From contig CAMCMP010000028.1 in NCBI GenBank assembly GCA_945876095.1, positions 1-38,667 of the forward strand: a stretch of 38,667 bases of DNA. The letters run 5' to 3'. The notes under the pieces are model-generated. The model worked only from the letters and a program-made list of their open reading frames with translations, did no database searches and was not told the origin of the DNA. The translations under genes and the position numbers were made by a program. Shown one piece after another: positions 8,188 to 15,922 of the stretch. Source of the DNA: Chitinophaga pinensis. GTDB lineage: Bacteria > Bacteroidota > Bacteroidia > Chitinophagales > Chitinophagaceae. Numbering within the stretch: the stretch's first letter is position 1; each line of letters begins with the position of its first letter.

Positions 8188-9104
8188 TTTTTAAATTGCA
8201 CTTATCTGTTGAACTCAGCAAATATAAAAAAACGCACAATTTGTTTTACAAATCAACTATTCAGCTTTTGCGAATTCCGTTTAGCTTTTTTCTTATGCCT
8301 GTTTACTGGTTTGCATTAAGCATTACAGATCATATAAATTGGACCAGGGCTATTTTAGTTTTCTTTTTGTTACATTTAATTCTTTACCCTTCTAGTAATG
8401 GCTTTAACAGTTATAATGATCGGGATACAGAAAGCATCGGCGGTGTGGCTAATCCGATGGAGCCAACAAAACAATTATATTATTTTACATTGATTTTAGA
8501 TGTAATTGGCTTTATGATTTCCTTATTTATAAGTCAAATTTTTTCTGCCTGCTTTCTATTTTTTATTATCTGTTCAAGATTGTATAGTTGGAGGGGCTTA
8601 CGTTTAAAAAAATATCCGATAATTGGTTATTTGCTAGTAATTGTTAATCAAGGTTCGCTAATGTTTTTTGCAATAGTACATGGTGTTAGTAGTAATTATA
8701 CAATTCAGGTTCCTTTTCTACTAATTTTAGCAGCCGGTTTACTAATTGGGGGTTTTTATCCGATTACCCAAATTTACCAGCACATCCAAGATAAAAAAGA
8801 TGGTGTCAAAACAATTTCAATTTTATTAGGAAAAAAAGGCACTTTTATTTTCTGTGCTATCCTTTATTTACTTGCCTTTTGTACCCTATTTACCTATTTT
8901 AGAGAAGTTGACCAACTACAAAATTTCTGGATCATTCAACTTTTTTTCGTTCCAGTGGTTTTATATTTTATTGGTTGGATGCTGCAAGTATGGAAAAATC
9001 CAGATGAAGCAAATTTTAAAAAAACTATGCGAATGGTATGGCTGGCTAGTAGTTGCACCAATCTGGCATTTCTAACCTTATTAATACTGAATTATTTTGG
9101 CTGA
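8178..9104 (+). CDS. UbiA-family prenyltransferase, 5' end altered by IS30 insertion
   Basis: This is an integral-membrane prenyl transferase that attaches an isoprenoid chain to an aromatic or other acceptor. Both Asp-rich Mg-diphosphate motifs are present: NSYNDRDTES and the second motif QDKKDGVKTISILLG. About eight hydrophobic helices surround them. The family-typical sequence begins at STIQLLRIPFSFFLMP. The open frame reaches back into the IS element, and the only starts available are TTG at 8178, 8196 and 8241; no ATG precedes the conserved region. Removing 7117-8215 joins ATG 7112-7114 in frame (ATG TAC AGC AAA), giving MYSKYKKT, which is probably the ancestral start. The gene overlaps the polyketide synthase by 8 bp. 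Expression now is uncertain; TTG 8241 would lose nothing conserved. Confidence 0.85.
   Translation: MPFVFKLHLSVELSKYKKTHNLFYKSTIQLLRIPFSFFLMPVYWFALSITDHINWTRAILVFFLLHLILYPSSNGFNSYNDRDTESIGGVANPMEPTKQLYYFTLILDVIGFMISLFISQIFSACFLFFIICSRLYSWRGLRLKKYPIIGYLLVIVNQGSLMFFAIVHGVSSNYTIQVPFLLILAAGLLIGGFYPITQIYQHIQDKKDGVKTISILLGKKGTFIFCAILYLLAFCTLFTYFREVDQLQNFWIIQLFFVPVVLYFIGWMLQVWKNPDEANFKKTMRMVWLASSCTNLAFLTLLILNYFG
8194..8215. repeat. IS30 terminal inverted repeat, right
   Basis: This is the partner of 7117-7138, with mismatches at three adjacent positions and one further position. It marks the probable right boundary of the element, immediately before the UbiA coding sequence resumes at 8216. Confidence 0.75.
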
Positions 9105-10179
9105 TATTGTTTCTATAGCAACCGCAACACCGTCATTTGCGCACAAACAAACTGACATTTTACATTATATGCAAAATGCCTATCTGTTAAATGCTGATGA
9201 AAAAAGAAAGTTAGCTTTTCTATACCATCACAGTGGAATTGAAACAAGGCATTCGGTTATTCCTGATTACAGCATACCGAATACTGAAAGTAACTTTTTG
9301 CCAAAAAATAATGAAGACCTGTTCCCTTCCATTGATGAGCGTATGACATTTTATAAAAAAAATGCTTGCCTCCTATCAATTGAAGCTATTACAAAATGCA
9401 TCGACCCATTTATTAAGGCTGAGCAAATCACACACTTAATAACCATCAGTTGTACCGGGATGAGCGCTCCTGGGTTGGATTTAGAAATTATGGAAGCAAT
9501 GCAACTTTCACCAACACTGTTTAGAACCTCCATTAATTTTATGGGCTGTTATGCTGCAATCCATGGTTTGAAAATGGCAAAATTCATTTGTGACAGTGAA
9601 CCTTCTGCACAAGTTATTTTAGTAGCAACAGAATTGTGTACCCTACATTTTCAGAAAGAATATACCCTAGAAAATGCATCCAGTAGCCTTTTATTTGCAG
9701 ATGGTAGTGCGGCAGTTTTAATTAACAATAGCTCTGCCCCTAAGTCATTACATTTGGAAAGTTTTTATTCAAAAGTTGCCTTTCAAGGAAAAAAAGACAT
9801 GGCTTGGGAAATAAGTAGCAAAGGTTTTTTAATGACACTTAGTGGTTATATTCCTCAATTAATTAAAGAAGATATAGAATTACTCGTTTCTGAAGCTCTC
9901 GAGAAAAAAGGTATGACTCTATCTGATATTCCTTTTTGGTGTATACATCCTGGAGGTAAGAAAATTGTGGATGTGATAGAACAAAAATTATCACTAACTG
10001 CAGATCAAACAAAATATGCAAGAAAAATACTTACCCAATATGGAAATATGTCATCGCCTACGATTCTTTTTGTATTAAAAGAAATTATGAACGACAAGAT
10101 CAAATCGAATGAAAATGTATTTGGCGTAGCATTTGGGCCCGGACTAACTATGGAAACTTTTCTTTTAAAAAAGAATTAA
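9097..10179 (+). CDS. Type III polyketide synthase (chalcone/stilbene synthase family)
   Basis: This homodimeric ketosynthase condenses an acyl-CoA starter with malonyl-CoA units into alkylpyrones, alkylresorcinols or similar aromatics. The protein is 360 aa, the normal length. The full catalytic triad is visible: Cys151 in FMGCYAA, His284 in CIHPGGKK and Asn317 in YGNMSSPT. The C-terminal GFGPGL-type loop appears as AFGPGLTMET. It begins with TTG at 9097, overlapping the UbiA stop by 8 bp, so the two are translationally coupled. The start MADIVSIATATP aligns with the usual N-terminus. The neighbouring methyltransferase and flavoprotein resemble the tailoring genes of Streptomyces alkylresorcinol operons (srsABC type). 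The product cannot be told from sequence. Confidence 0.95.
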   Translation: MADIVSIATATPSFAHKQTDILHYMQNAYLLNADEKRKLAFLYHHSGIETRHSVIPDYSIPNTESNFLPKNNEDLFPSIDERMTFYKKNACLLSIEAITKCIDPFIKAEQITHLITISCTGMSAPGLDLEIMEAMQLSPTLFRTSINFMGCYAAIHGLKMAKFICDSEPSAQVILVATELCTLHFQKEYTLENASSSLLFADGSAAVLINNSSAPKSLHLESFYSKVAFQGKKDMAWEISSKGFLMTLSGYIPQLIKEDIELLVSEALEKKGMTLSDIPFWCIHPGGKKIVDVIEQKLSLTADQTKYARKILTQYGNMSSPTILFVLKEIMNDKIKSNENVFGVAFGPGLTMETFLLKKN

Positions 10180-10187
10180 ATGAATCA

Positions 10188-10901
10188 ATGATGAATTTAA
10201 AAACAAGATCCTACCAAAAAGAATTACTAGATCAAGAAGATATTCCATTTAGTGACATTGCTCAGACAATGCGTGAGCTAAATACCATTAATACTTGGCT
10301 TGGTGGACATGCTATTACCATCAAAGGTTTTAAAGAATTATTAAAAGGCAAAAAAGAAATTACCGTTTGTGAAATTGGATGCGGGGGAGGCGATAATTTA
10401 GTGGCGATTGTAAAATACTGTCAAACAATGAATATTAAGATTCATTGCATTGGTATCGATTATAATAAAGAATGCATCGCTTTTGCAAAAGAAAATAAAT
10501 ATTTAAAAGACAATACAGAATTTATATACAGTGACTATTCAAAAGTTCATTTTGAAAATAAGCCTCACATTATTTTTTCCAGTTTATTTTGTCACCATTT
10601 TACTGATGAAGAATTAATTTTTCAATTAAAATGGATGCAAGAAAATTCGAGCACTGGATTTTTTATCAACGATCTTCAACGTCATTGGTTAGCTTGGTAT
10701 TCAATCAGATCCCTAACGCAGCTATTTTCAAAATCGTATTTGGTAAAAAATGATGCTTCCTTAAGTGTAGAAAGGGGTTTTATTAAAAAAGATTGGCAGC
10801 GATTGTTTTCAAAAGCCAAGATATTTAATTTTCAAATTAACTGGCAATGGGCTTTTAGATATTTAATTATTCAATCCAAGAATTTAAATAATGAAAAATG
10901 A
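10188..10901 (+). CDS. SAM-dependent methyltransferase (class I), PKS tailoring
   Basis: The 237-aa Rossmann-fold methyltransferase has SAM-binding motif I VCEIGCGGGDN at about residues 59-69, an acidic residue after the second strand (CIGIDYNKE) and a motif around EFIYSDYS. The segment FSSLFCHHFTDEEL follows, as seen in UbiE/Coq5-like and polyketide-associated enzymes. It starts 8 bp after the polyketide synthase and overlaps the next gene by 11 bp. The likely role is C- or O-methylation of the type III PKS product before or after prenylation. Two adjacent ATG codons (10188, 10191) are both possible starts. Confidence 0.9.
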   Translation: MMNLKTRSYQKELLDQEDIPFSDIAQTMRELNTINTWLGGHAITIKGFKELLKGKKEITVCEIGCGGGDNLVAIVKYCQTMNIKIHCIGIDYNKECIAFAKENKYLKDNTEFIYSDYSKVHFENKPHIIFSSLFCHHFTDEELIFQLKWMQENSSTGFFINDLQRHWLAWYSIRSLTQLFSKSYLVKNDASLSVERGFIKKDWQRLFSKAKIFNFQINWQWAFRYLIIQSKNLNNEK

Positions 10902-12024
10902 GTATGACATTGCAATCATAGGAGGAGGTCTAGCTGGACTTTGTCTATCTATTCAATGTGCTGATGCGGGCTATAACTGTATTTTGTTTGAAAAAGAAAC
11001 TTATCCATTTCATAAGGTTTGTGGAGAATATATTAGCAATGAATCGCTTCCCTTCTTAGAAAAATTAGGAGTTCCTATTGCACTTTGGAATCTTCCTTCT
11101 ATTAATGAGTTGAAAATATCTTCACCCAATGGAAAGGGCTACGTATTTCCACTTTCGCTTGGAGGTTTTGGAATAAGTAGATATAAATTAGACGATTATT
11201 TGTATCATCTGGCTATCAGTAAAGGAGTAGAAATTTTTACAAACACAAAGGTGCTGGATATCCATTTTATTGAAGATCATTTCGAAATTAAAACGGATAA
11301 AGAAACTTATCATTCTAAATTAGCTGCAGGAAGTTTTGGAAAAAGAAGCAATCTAGATATTCGAATGTCACGTCCTTTTGCAAAAAAAAGGCCGAACGCT
11401 TTAAACAACTTTATTGGCGTTAAATACCATATTAAATACAATCATCCTAGAGAGCAGGTTGCTTTGCATAATTTTAGAGATGGCTATTGTGGAATAGAGG
11501 AAATAGAAAATGGGGAATGTTGTTTATGTTACTTGACTACTGCAGAAAACTTAAAAAAATCAAACAATAGTATTCCTGAAATGGAAGAAAATATTTTATG
11601 GAAAAATCCGCAGCTGAAAAAAATATTCGAAAATGCCCAATTTATATATGAGAAGCCACTGGTCATATCACAAATTAGTTTTCAATCTAAATCACAGGTT
11701 GAAAATCACGTATTGTGTATAGGTGATGCTGCAGGAATGATAACTCCTTTATGTGGCAATGGAATGAGTATGGCAATGCATGGCAGCAAAATTGCTTTTC
11801 AAAACATAGATTATTATTTTAAGAATGGAAGAAATCGTTTGGCCTTAGAAAAAGGCTATGAGCAACAATGGAAAAAACAATTTGCCAACAGAGTTTTTCT
11901 AAGTAAAATAATACAACGCTTTTTTGGCAATGAACATATCACGAACTTTTTTCTATATTTCATGAAAAAAAATCCTGTAATTAATAGGAAATTAATCAGT
12001 TCGACTCATGGCAATCCGTTTTAA
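10891..12024 (+). CDS. FAD-dependent oxidoreductase (geranylgeranyl reductase / aromatic hydroxylase-like)
   Basis: The 377-aa flavoprotein has an N-terminal dinucleotide-binding motif IIGGGLAG (residues 9-16), the YPFHKVCGEY segment (38-47) seen in the geranylgeranyl-reductase group and the second FAD motif CIGDAAGMITPLCGNG (276-290). Such proteins act as hydroxylases or as isoprenoid double-bond reductases. Both roles fit here: hydroxylation to a quinol/quinone, as in type III PKS operons, or saturation of the prenyl tail added by the UbiA enzyme. It is the last gene of the operon and overlaps the methyltransferase by 11 bp. The Cys-rich stretch GECCLCYL is typical of this subgroup. Confidence 0.9.
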   Translation: MKNEYDIAIIGGGLAGLCLSIQCADAGYNCILFEKETYPFHKVCGEYISNESLPFLEKLGVPIALWNLPSINELKISSPNGKGYVFPLSLGGFGISRYKLDDYLYHLAISKGVEIFTNTKVLDIHFIEDHFEIKTDKETYHSKLAAGSFGKRSNLDIRMSRPFAKKRPNALNNFIGVKYHIKYNHPREQVALHNFRDGYCGIEEIENGECCLCYLTTAENLKKSNNSIPEMEENILWKNPQLKKIFENAQFIYEKPLVISQISFQSKSQVENHVLCIGDAAGMITPLCGNGMSMAMHGSKIAFQNIDYYFKNGRNRLALEKGYEQQWKKQFANRVFLSKIIQRFFGNEHITNFFLYFMKKNPVINRKLISSTHGNPF

Positions 12025-12321
12025 TTATTAAGATTAAAAATGATTGTCTGATTCTGCTTTCATGCAGTTTAGCTAGGTAAAATACCATGGCGAAAGGTGT
12101 TTGTTTTTGCCTCTTACTTTCCGATACATAAAATCCACGCCACTACTGGGTTTGGTTACATAAAACGAGGTACAAATAGGATACAAATATATAAAATGGA
12201 TCGTGATAAAATTGGGTTGCCATTAATTTCGTCCATGAAATCTCTTTTTGATATTATTTAAACTATCTTTCAAATAAATACTTCTGAACAGTAATTAATA
12301 AAAGCTACTTAACTTTTTCCT
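12025..12321. other. Intergenic region after the PKS operon, with a possible gene fragment
   Basis: No intact gene is present. On the minus strand, 12073-12190 reads as one open stretch (including SFYVTKPSSGVDFMYRKVRG, ending in a stop). It has no start and looks more protein-like than random, but I cannot assign it. On the plus strand there is only a 21-codon frame at 12196-12261. The promoter of the downstream hydrolase is presumably here; TATCTTTC near 12268 is one base from a TAnnTTTG box. Confidence 0.35.
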
Positions 12322-13464
12322 ATGCAAAGATTGATTATTTTATTTGGACTCCTAGGCTGTTTTACTTTGGCTTATAGTCAGATAGAGATTCAGAAAATAA
12401 AGCCACTATCCTATTTTCAACCAAGAATTAGTAAAGGGGAAATTGCAGGTGTCGTTACCTTGCTAGCTTCTAAGGATAAGATTATAAGTTTGGAAGCTTT
12501 AGGATATTCTAATCTGGAACGAAAGGTACCGATGAAAATCGATGATCTTTTCTGGATTGCATCACAAACAAAACCAATGGTAGCATTGGCTTTTATGATG
12601 CTATTGGAAGAGCAAAAAATTTCATTAGACGATACGCTTTATAAATATATTAAGGTTTTTAAAAATCAAAAGGTTGAAGTAGAAATTGATGAACATAGTA
12701 CGTTGCTAAGAAATCCTAAAAGGCCGATCACTTTTCGAGATCTGCTAAATCATACTAGTGGATTACCTCCCGAGCCTCCAGTACAAAAAGGACCCTATGA
12801 CCGAGTTATCTTAGAAGATATTATGCCTGGCTATGCCTATACCCATTTAAAAAGCGATCCTGGTGTAGTAGAGATTTATAGTAATATGGGAATTAACACT
12901 GTTGGTCGAATGATTGAGTTGTTAAGTGGCTATCGATTCGATGATTTTATGCAGAAACGTCTTTTCGATCCGCTGGGAATGAAAAATACCACTTTCGTTC
13001 CTACGGAAGCACAAGTGGCTCGCATAGTGACAAGTTATAAAATGGATAGTAATATTCTTAAGCCCGTTGCATTAGGTTTTACACAACCGCTAACTGATAA
13101 AAACAGGGTAGCTTTACCTTATGGTGGACTTTTCTCTACTGCTGCTGACTTAGCTCGATTTTGTCAAATGTGCCTTAATGGAGGTGAGCTAGATGGTCGA
13201 AGGTATATTATGAAAAGTACGCTAGACAGCATGTTGGTAAAGCGATCTAAAATATCCCCTTTTGGCGTAGGATTCTTACTCTACAAGGAAGGTACTTACG
13301 GTCATAGTGGTGCATTTAATACGGATATGTCAATTTTTACAAAGTCAAATTTAATCTCAGTCACACTTTTACAAATGCCAGCACTGATGGAATGCCGAGC
13401 TTACGTAAGAGATGCTATCTGGGCATTAGAGGATCAAAATAAACCTGATGCAAATAAGAAATAA
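12322..13464 (+). CDS. Serine hydrolase, class C beta-lactamase fold (secreted)
   Basis: The product is a 380-aa penicillin-binding-protein-like hydrolase, probably an esterase, D-peptidase or amidase. A signal peptide covers about residues 1-19 (LTLAYSQ-type end). The three active-site elements are present: SQTK (Ser81 nucleophile, Lys84), YSN (Tyr186, Asn188) and HSG (His328), the last replacing the KTG of true beta-lactamases, as in EstB-like esterases. The HTSGLP segment at about residues 144-149 is characteristic of the family. It stands between the PKS operon and a thiolase gene, 39 bp upstream of the latter on the same strand, so the two may be co-transcribed. Antibiotic resistance should not be inferred. 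Confidence 0.93.
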   Translation: MQRLIILFGLLGCFTLAYSQIEIQKIKPLSYFQPRISKGEIAGVVTLLASKDKIISLEALGYSNLERKVPMKIDDLFWIASQTKPMVALAFMMLLEEQKISLDDTLYKYIKVFKNQKVEVEIDEHSTLLRNPKRPITFRDLLNHTSGLPPEPPVQKGPYDRVILEDIMPGYAYTHLKSDPGVVEIYSNMGINTVGRMIELLSGYRFDDFMQKRLFDPLGMKNTTFVPTEAQVARIVTSYKMDSNILKPVALGFTQPLTDKNRVALPYGGLFSTAADLARFCQMCLNGGELDGRRYIMKSTLDSMLVKRSKISPFGVGFLLYKEGTYGHSGAFNTDMSIFTKSNLISVTLLQMPALMECRAYVRDAIWALEDQNKPDANKK

Positions 13465-13503
13465 GTTTTAAGTTTTTGTATTAATCTAGAAAATCAACGC
13501 ATA

Positions 13504-14682
13504 ATGACTGAAATATATATTATCGCAGCCCTTAGAACTCCTATTGGAAGTTTTGGTGGATCCTTAAAAAACTTTACTGCTACTCAGTTGGGATCATTTG
13601 CCATTAAGGGTTTGATTGAAAGTTCGGGTATTTCTGCAGAGTTGGTAACCGATGTTTTGATGGGATCAGTGGTTCAAGCTAATTTAGGGCAGGCACCTGC
13701 AAGACAAGCATCCAAATTTGCCGGCTTGCCTAATCATGTGAATTGTACCACAATCAATAAAGTATGTGCCAGCGGTATGAAATCCATCTCAATGGCTGCG
13801 CAAAGTATTCTATTAGGGGATTCAGAGATTGTAATTGCTGGCGGTATGGAAAGTATGAGCAATGCACCTTTTTATGCAGATTCCTTGCGCTGGGGTAACA
13901 AGTACGGCAATACGCAAATGATAGATGGACTAGTGAAAGATGGGTTAACGGATGTTTATGATGGCAAAGCGATGGGTAATGTAGCTGAACTTTGCGCTAG
14001 TACTTGTGGAATTACCCGGCAGGAGCAGGATACCTTTACCATTGAAAGTTATCAGCGCGCGCAACTAGCAGTAACCGAAGGGAAATTCGAAGAGGAGATT
14101 ATTCCGATTTTAGTACCCCAAAAAAATGGATCAACGGTAATATTTGATAGAGATGAGGAACCTTTCAATGTTGCATTTGATAAGATTCCTTTTCTGAAAG
14201 GTGCTTTTCTAAAAGACGGAACCGTTACTGCTGCTAACTCTTCTACTATGAATGATGGAGCAGCGGCATTGTTGCTAATGAGTAAAGCAAAAGCGGATGA
14301 GTTGGGCCTAAAACCCATTGCCCGAATTTTAGGTTATGCCGACGCGGAACAGTCACCTGAAATGTTTACCTCTTCCCCATCTTTAGCCGTTCCTAAAGCG
14401 GTAAAAAAAGCAGGATTAAAAATGGAAAATATAAGTTATTGGGAGCTGAATGAAGCTTTTGCGGTAGTGGGGATTGAAAACAGTAGGAGGATGAAACTAG
14501 ATCCAGCAACGGTAAATGTAAATGGGGGAGCTGTAGCATTAGGACATCCATTGGGTTGTAGTGGAGCAAGAATTATAGTAACCCTTATCAACGTATTGAA
14601 GCAAAAAAATGCCCGATATGGTGCAGCTGGTATTTGTAATGGCGGCGGCGGGGCTTCAGCAATGGTTATTGAAAACATGTAA
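13504..14682 (+). CDS. Acetyl-CoA C-acetyltransferase (thiolase)
   Basis: The 392-aa biosynthetic/degradative thiolase interconverts two acetyl-CoA with acetoacetyl-CoA. The acyl-accepting Cys88 lies in NKVCASGMKS, the substrate-binding loop is NEAFA, His348 is in GGAVALGHPLGCSGAR, and the second catalytic Cys378 is in CNGGGGASAM. The length is standard and there are no gaps. Downstream on the other strand lie a 3-hydroxyacyl-CoA dehydrogenase, a GntP permease and a 3-hydroxybutyrate dehydrogenase. The group reads as a ketone-body or short hydroxyacid pathway, and the thiolase would cleave the acetoacetyl-CoA formed. A CoA transferase for acetoacetate is not in this window. Confidence 0.96.
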   Translation: MTEIYIIAALRTPIGSFGGSLKNFTATQLGSFAIKGLIESSGISAELVTDVLMGSVVQANLGQAPARQASKFAGLPNHVNCTTINKVCASGMKSISMAAQSILLGDSEIVIAGGMESMSNAPFYADSLRWGNKYGNTQMIDGLVKDGLTDVYDGKAMGNVAELCASTCGITRQEQDTFTIESYQRAQLAVTEGKFEEEIIPILVPQKNGSTVIFDRDEEPFNVAFDKIPFLKGAFLKDGTVTAANSSTMNDGAAALLLMSKAKADELGLKPIARILGYADAEQSPEMFTSSPSLAVPKAVKKAGLKMENISYWELNEAFAVVGIENSRRMKLDPATVNVNGGAVALGHPLGCSGARIIVTLINVLKQKNARYGAAGICNGGGGASAMVIENM

Positions 14683-14741
14683 GATCCTATAGGAAAAATG
14701 TTATCTCTTAATTAGGAGTTGACATCTTTTTTGAATCCCTG

Positions 14742-14794
14742 AAATCGATTACACTTCATATAATGCCATGCAGCTTTTGTAAGATGAAAAACAG
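14742..14794 (-). pseudogene. Fossil fragment of a 3-hydroxybutyrate dehydrogenase (SDR) gene
   Basis: A 53-bp block matches 17733-17785, inside the intact SDR gene, at 48 of 53 positions and in the same orientation. Translated on the minus strand it retains FHLTKAAW followed by YMK, the helix of the intact protein at about residues 116-127. A weaker echo (TTGTCTT and AGGGGTCAT, 14804-14820) suggests more of the copy, with internal deletion. The surrounding 14683-14922 holds no intact gene. It is best read as the remnant of a second or rearranged copy. Confidence 0.7.
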
Positions 14795-14922
14795 AAATAC
14801 ACCTTGTCTTAAGGGGTCATTATGCGTGGATTTTTCAAGTAGTAGAAATATTTAATAAGAAAATAGTCTAACATACTTCAAATAGAATAATTTAATAACA
14901 TGCTATTAAAATTTAACCCATT

Positions 14923-15870
14923 TTAAAGATTAGGCTTGTCAACTTCTGAGTCCTGAATAAAAAAATGTATCAAATCCTTTTCTCTTTTTTGATTCATTTT
15001 TTCAATAAATGATTTATCCCATTTATAATATCCTTCACCAGTTTTGACTCCAAATTTATTTTCTTCAACCAATTTTTTTAGCTCAGGTGAAGCCTTTTTA
15101 GCATTACTAAGTTCACAAAATAAATAATTGGAAATAGCTGAAAAAACATCTAGCCCCCCCATGTCTGCAGAAATAAGTGGCCCTGTTGCAGAAAGTCTTC
15201 GTCCAATTCCGAATGTCACTGCCGCATCGATATCTTCTTTAGATGCAATACCTTGCTCCAAAATATATTGCGCTTCCCTAAGCAGAGCAAATTGTAGACG
15301 GTTTCCAACGAAGCCAGGAGATTCCTTTTTTACTTCGATCGGTTTCTTATTCATACATTTCAATAAATCGAAAGCTCGTTTTATTGTTTGATCACTTGTA
15401 TGAATTCCCCTAACAACTTCCACTAATGGGATAAGATGTGCAGGATTCCAAAAGTGAGTGACTACAATCCTTTGAGGGCTCAATGTGCCAGAAGCAATCT
15501 TGGAAGGACTAAGACCAGAGGTATTCGAAGCTAAAATCACATCCACATCACATATCTTATCAAGATATAAAAAAATATCCCTTTTCATTTCTAAATTTTC
15601 CGGGATAGTCTCAATTATAAATGATGCCCCTTCCGCTAACTCACTGATTGAATGTGTAAAGATTATCCTATTTGTTACCAACTCGGAATTATCCAAATCC
15701 AATAATCCATTTTCAGAAAGAACATTCAGCTTATCAATTATCGACCGTTGGGCCCTTTCAGTTTCCGTAGAATTAACACCATGTAACTTAACTGGCAAAC
15801 CTGCCAAAGCCGCACACAAAGCAATAGAATGCCCCATTGTTCCACAACCTAGAATTGCTAACTTTTCCAT
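14923..15870 (-). CDS. 3-hydroxyacyl-CoA dehydrogenase, NAD-binding
   Basis: The product oxidises a 3-hydroxyacyl-CoA (or a small hydroxy acid such as carnitine or gulonate) with NAD. The Rossmann motif GCGTMG is at residues 8-13, and SNTSGLSPS, THFWNPAHLIPLVEVV and GFVGNRLQ form the family core. The NPAHLIPLVEVV form is closer to the lambda-crystallin/carnitine-dehydrogenase side than to classical 3-hydroxybutyryl-CoA dehydrogenase (Hbd), so the exact substrate is open. An upstream TTG at 15894 is possible, but ATG 15870 (MEKLAILGCG) gives the normal N-terminus and 315 aa. It is 52 bp downstream of the GntP gene, probably in its operon. Confidence 0.88.
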   Translation of the reverse strand: MEKLAILGCGTMGHSIALCAALAGLPVKLHGVNSTETERAQRSIIDKLNVLSENGLLDLDNSELVTNRIIFTHSISELAEGASFIIETIPENLEMKRDIFLYLDKICDVDVILASNTSGLSPSKIASGTLSPQRIVVTHFWNPAHLIPLVEVVRGIHTSDQTIKRAFDLLKCMNKKPIEVKKESPGFVGNRLQFALLREAQYILEQGIASKEDIDAAVTFGIGRRLSATGPLISADMGGLDVFSAISNYLFCELSNAKKASPELKKLVEENKFGVKTGEGYYKWDKSFIEKMNQKREKDLIHFFIQDSEVDKPNL

Positions 15871-15922
15871 TTTGAATTTATTGATATATAACAAGAAAAT
15901 TGAAAATCAACGAATTTCCAAA

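Larger units (their letters stand above)
7117..8215 (-). mobile_element. Degenerate IS30-family insertion sequence
   Basis: A 1,099-bp element is bounded by imperfect 22-bp terminal inverted repeats (7117-7138 and 8194-8215, 18 of 22 matching) and filled by a decayed IS30-type transposase on the minus strand. The length is typical for IS30. No clear target-site duplication is visible. A sigma70-like promoter on the minus strand (TTGACA, 17 bp, TATTAC) precedes the transposase. The element sits exactly at the 5' end of the UbiA gene; see that entry. Confidence 0.8.

Noticed and set aside
12196..12261. 21-codon plus-strand frame before the serine hydrolase
   Set aside because: Too short and without similarity to known leader peptides; no attenuator structure follows.
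12322..13464. Annotation as a true beta-lactamase resistance gene
   Set aside because: The third motif is HSG rather than KTG and the protein resembles EstB-like esterases and peptidases.
14052..14318. Long antisense frames over the thiolase gene
   Set aside because: They are shadows of a gene with all catalytic residues and have no family features of their own.
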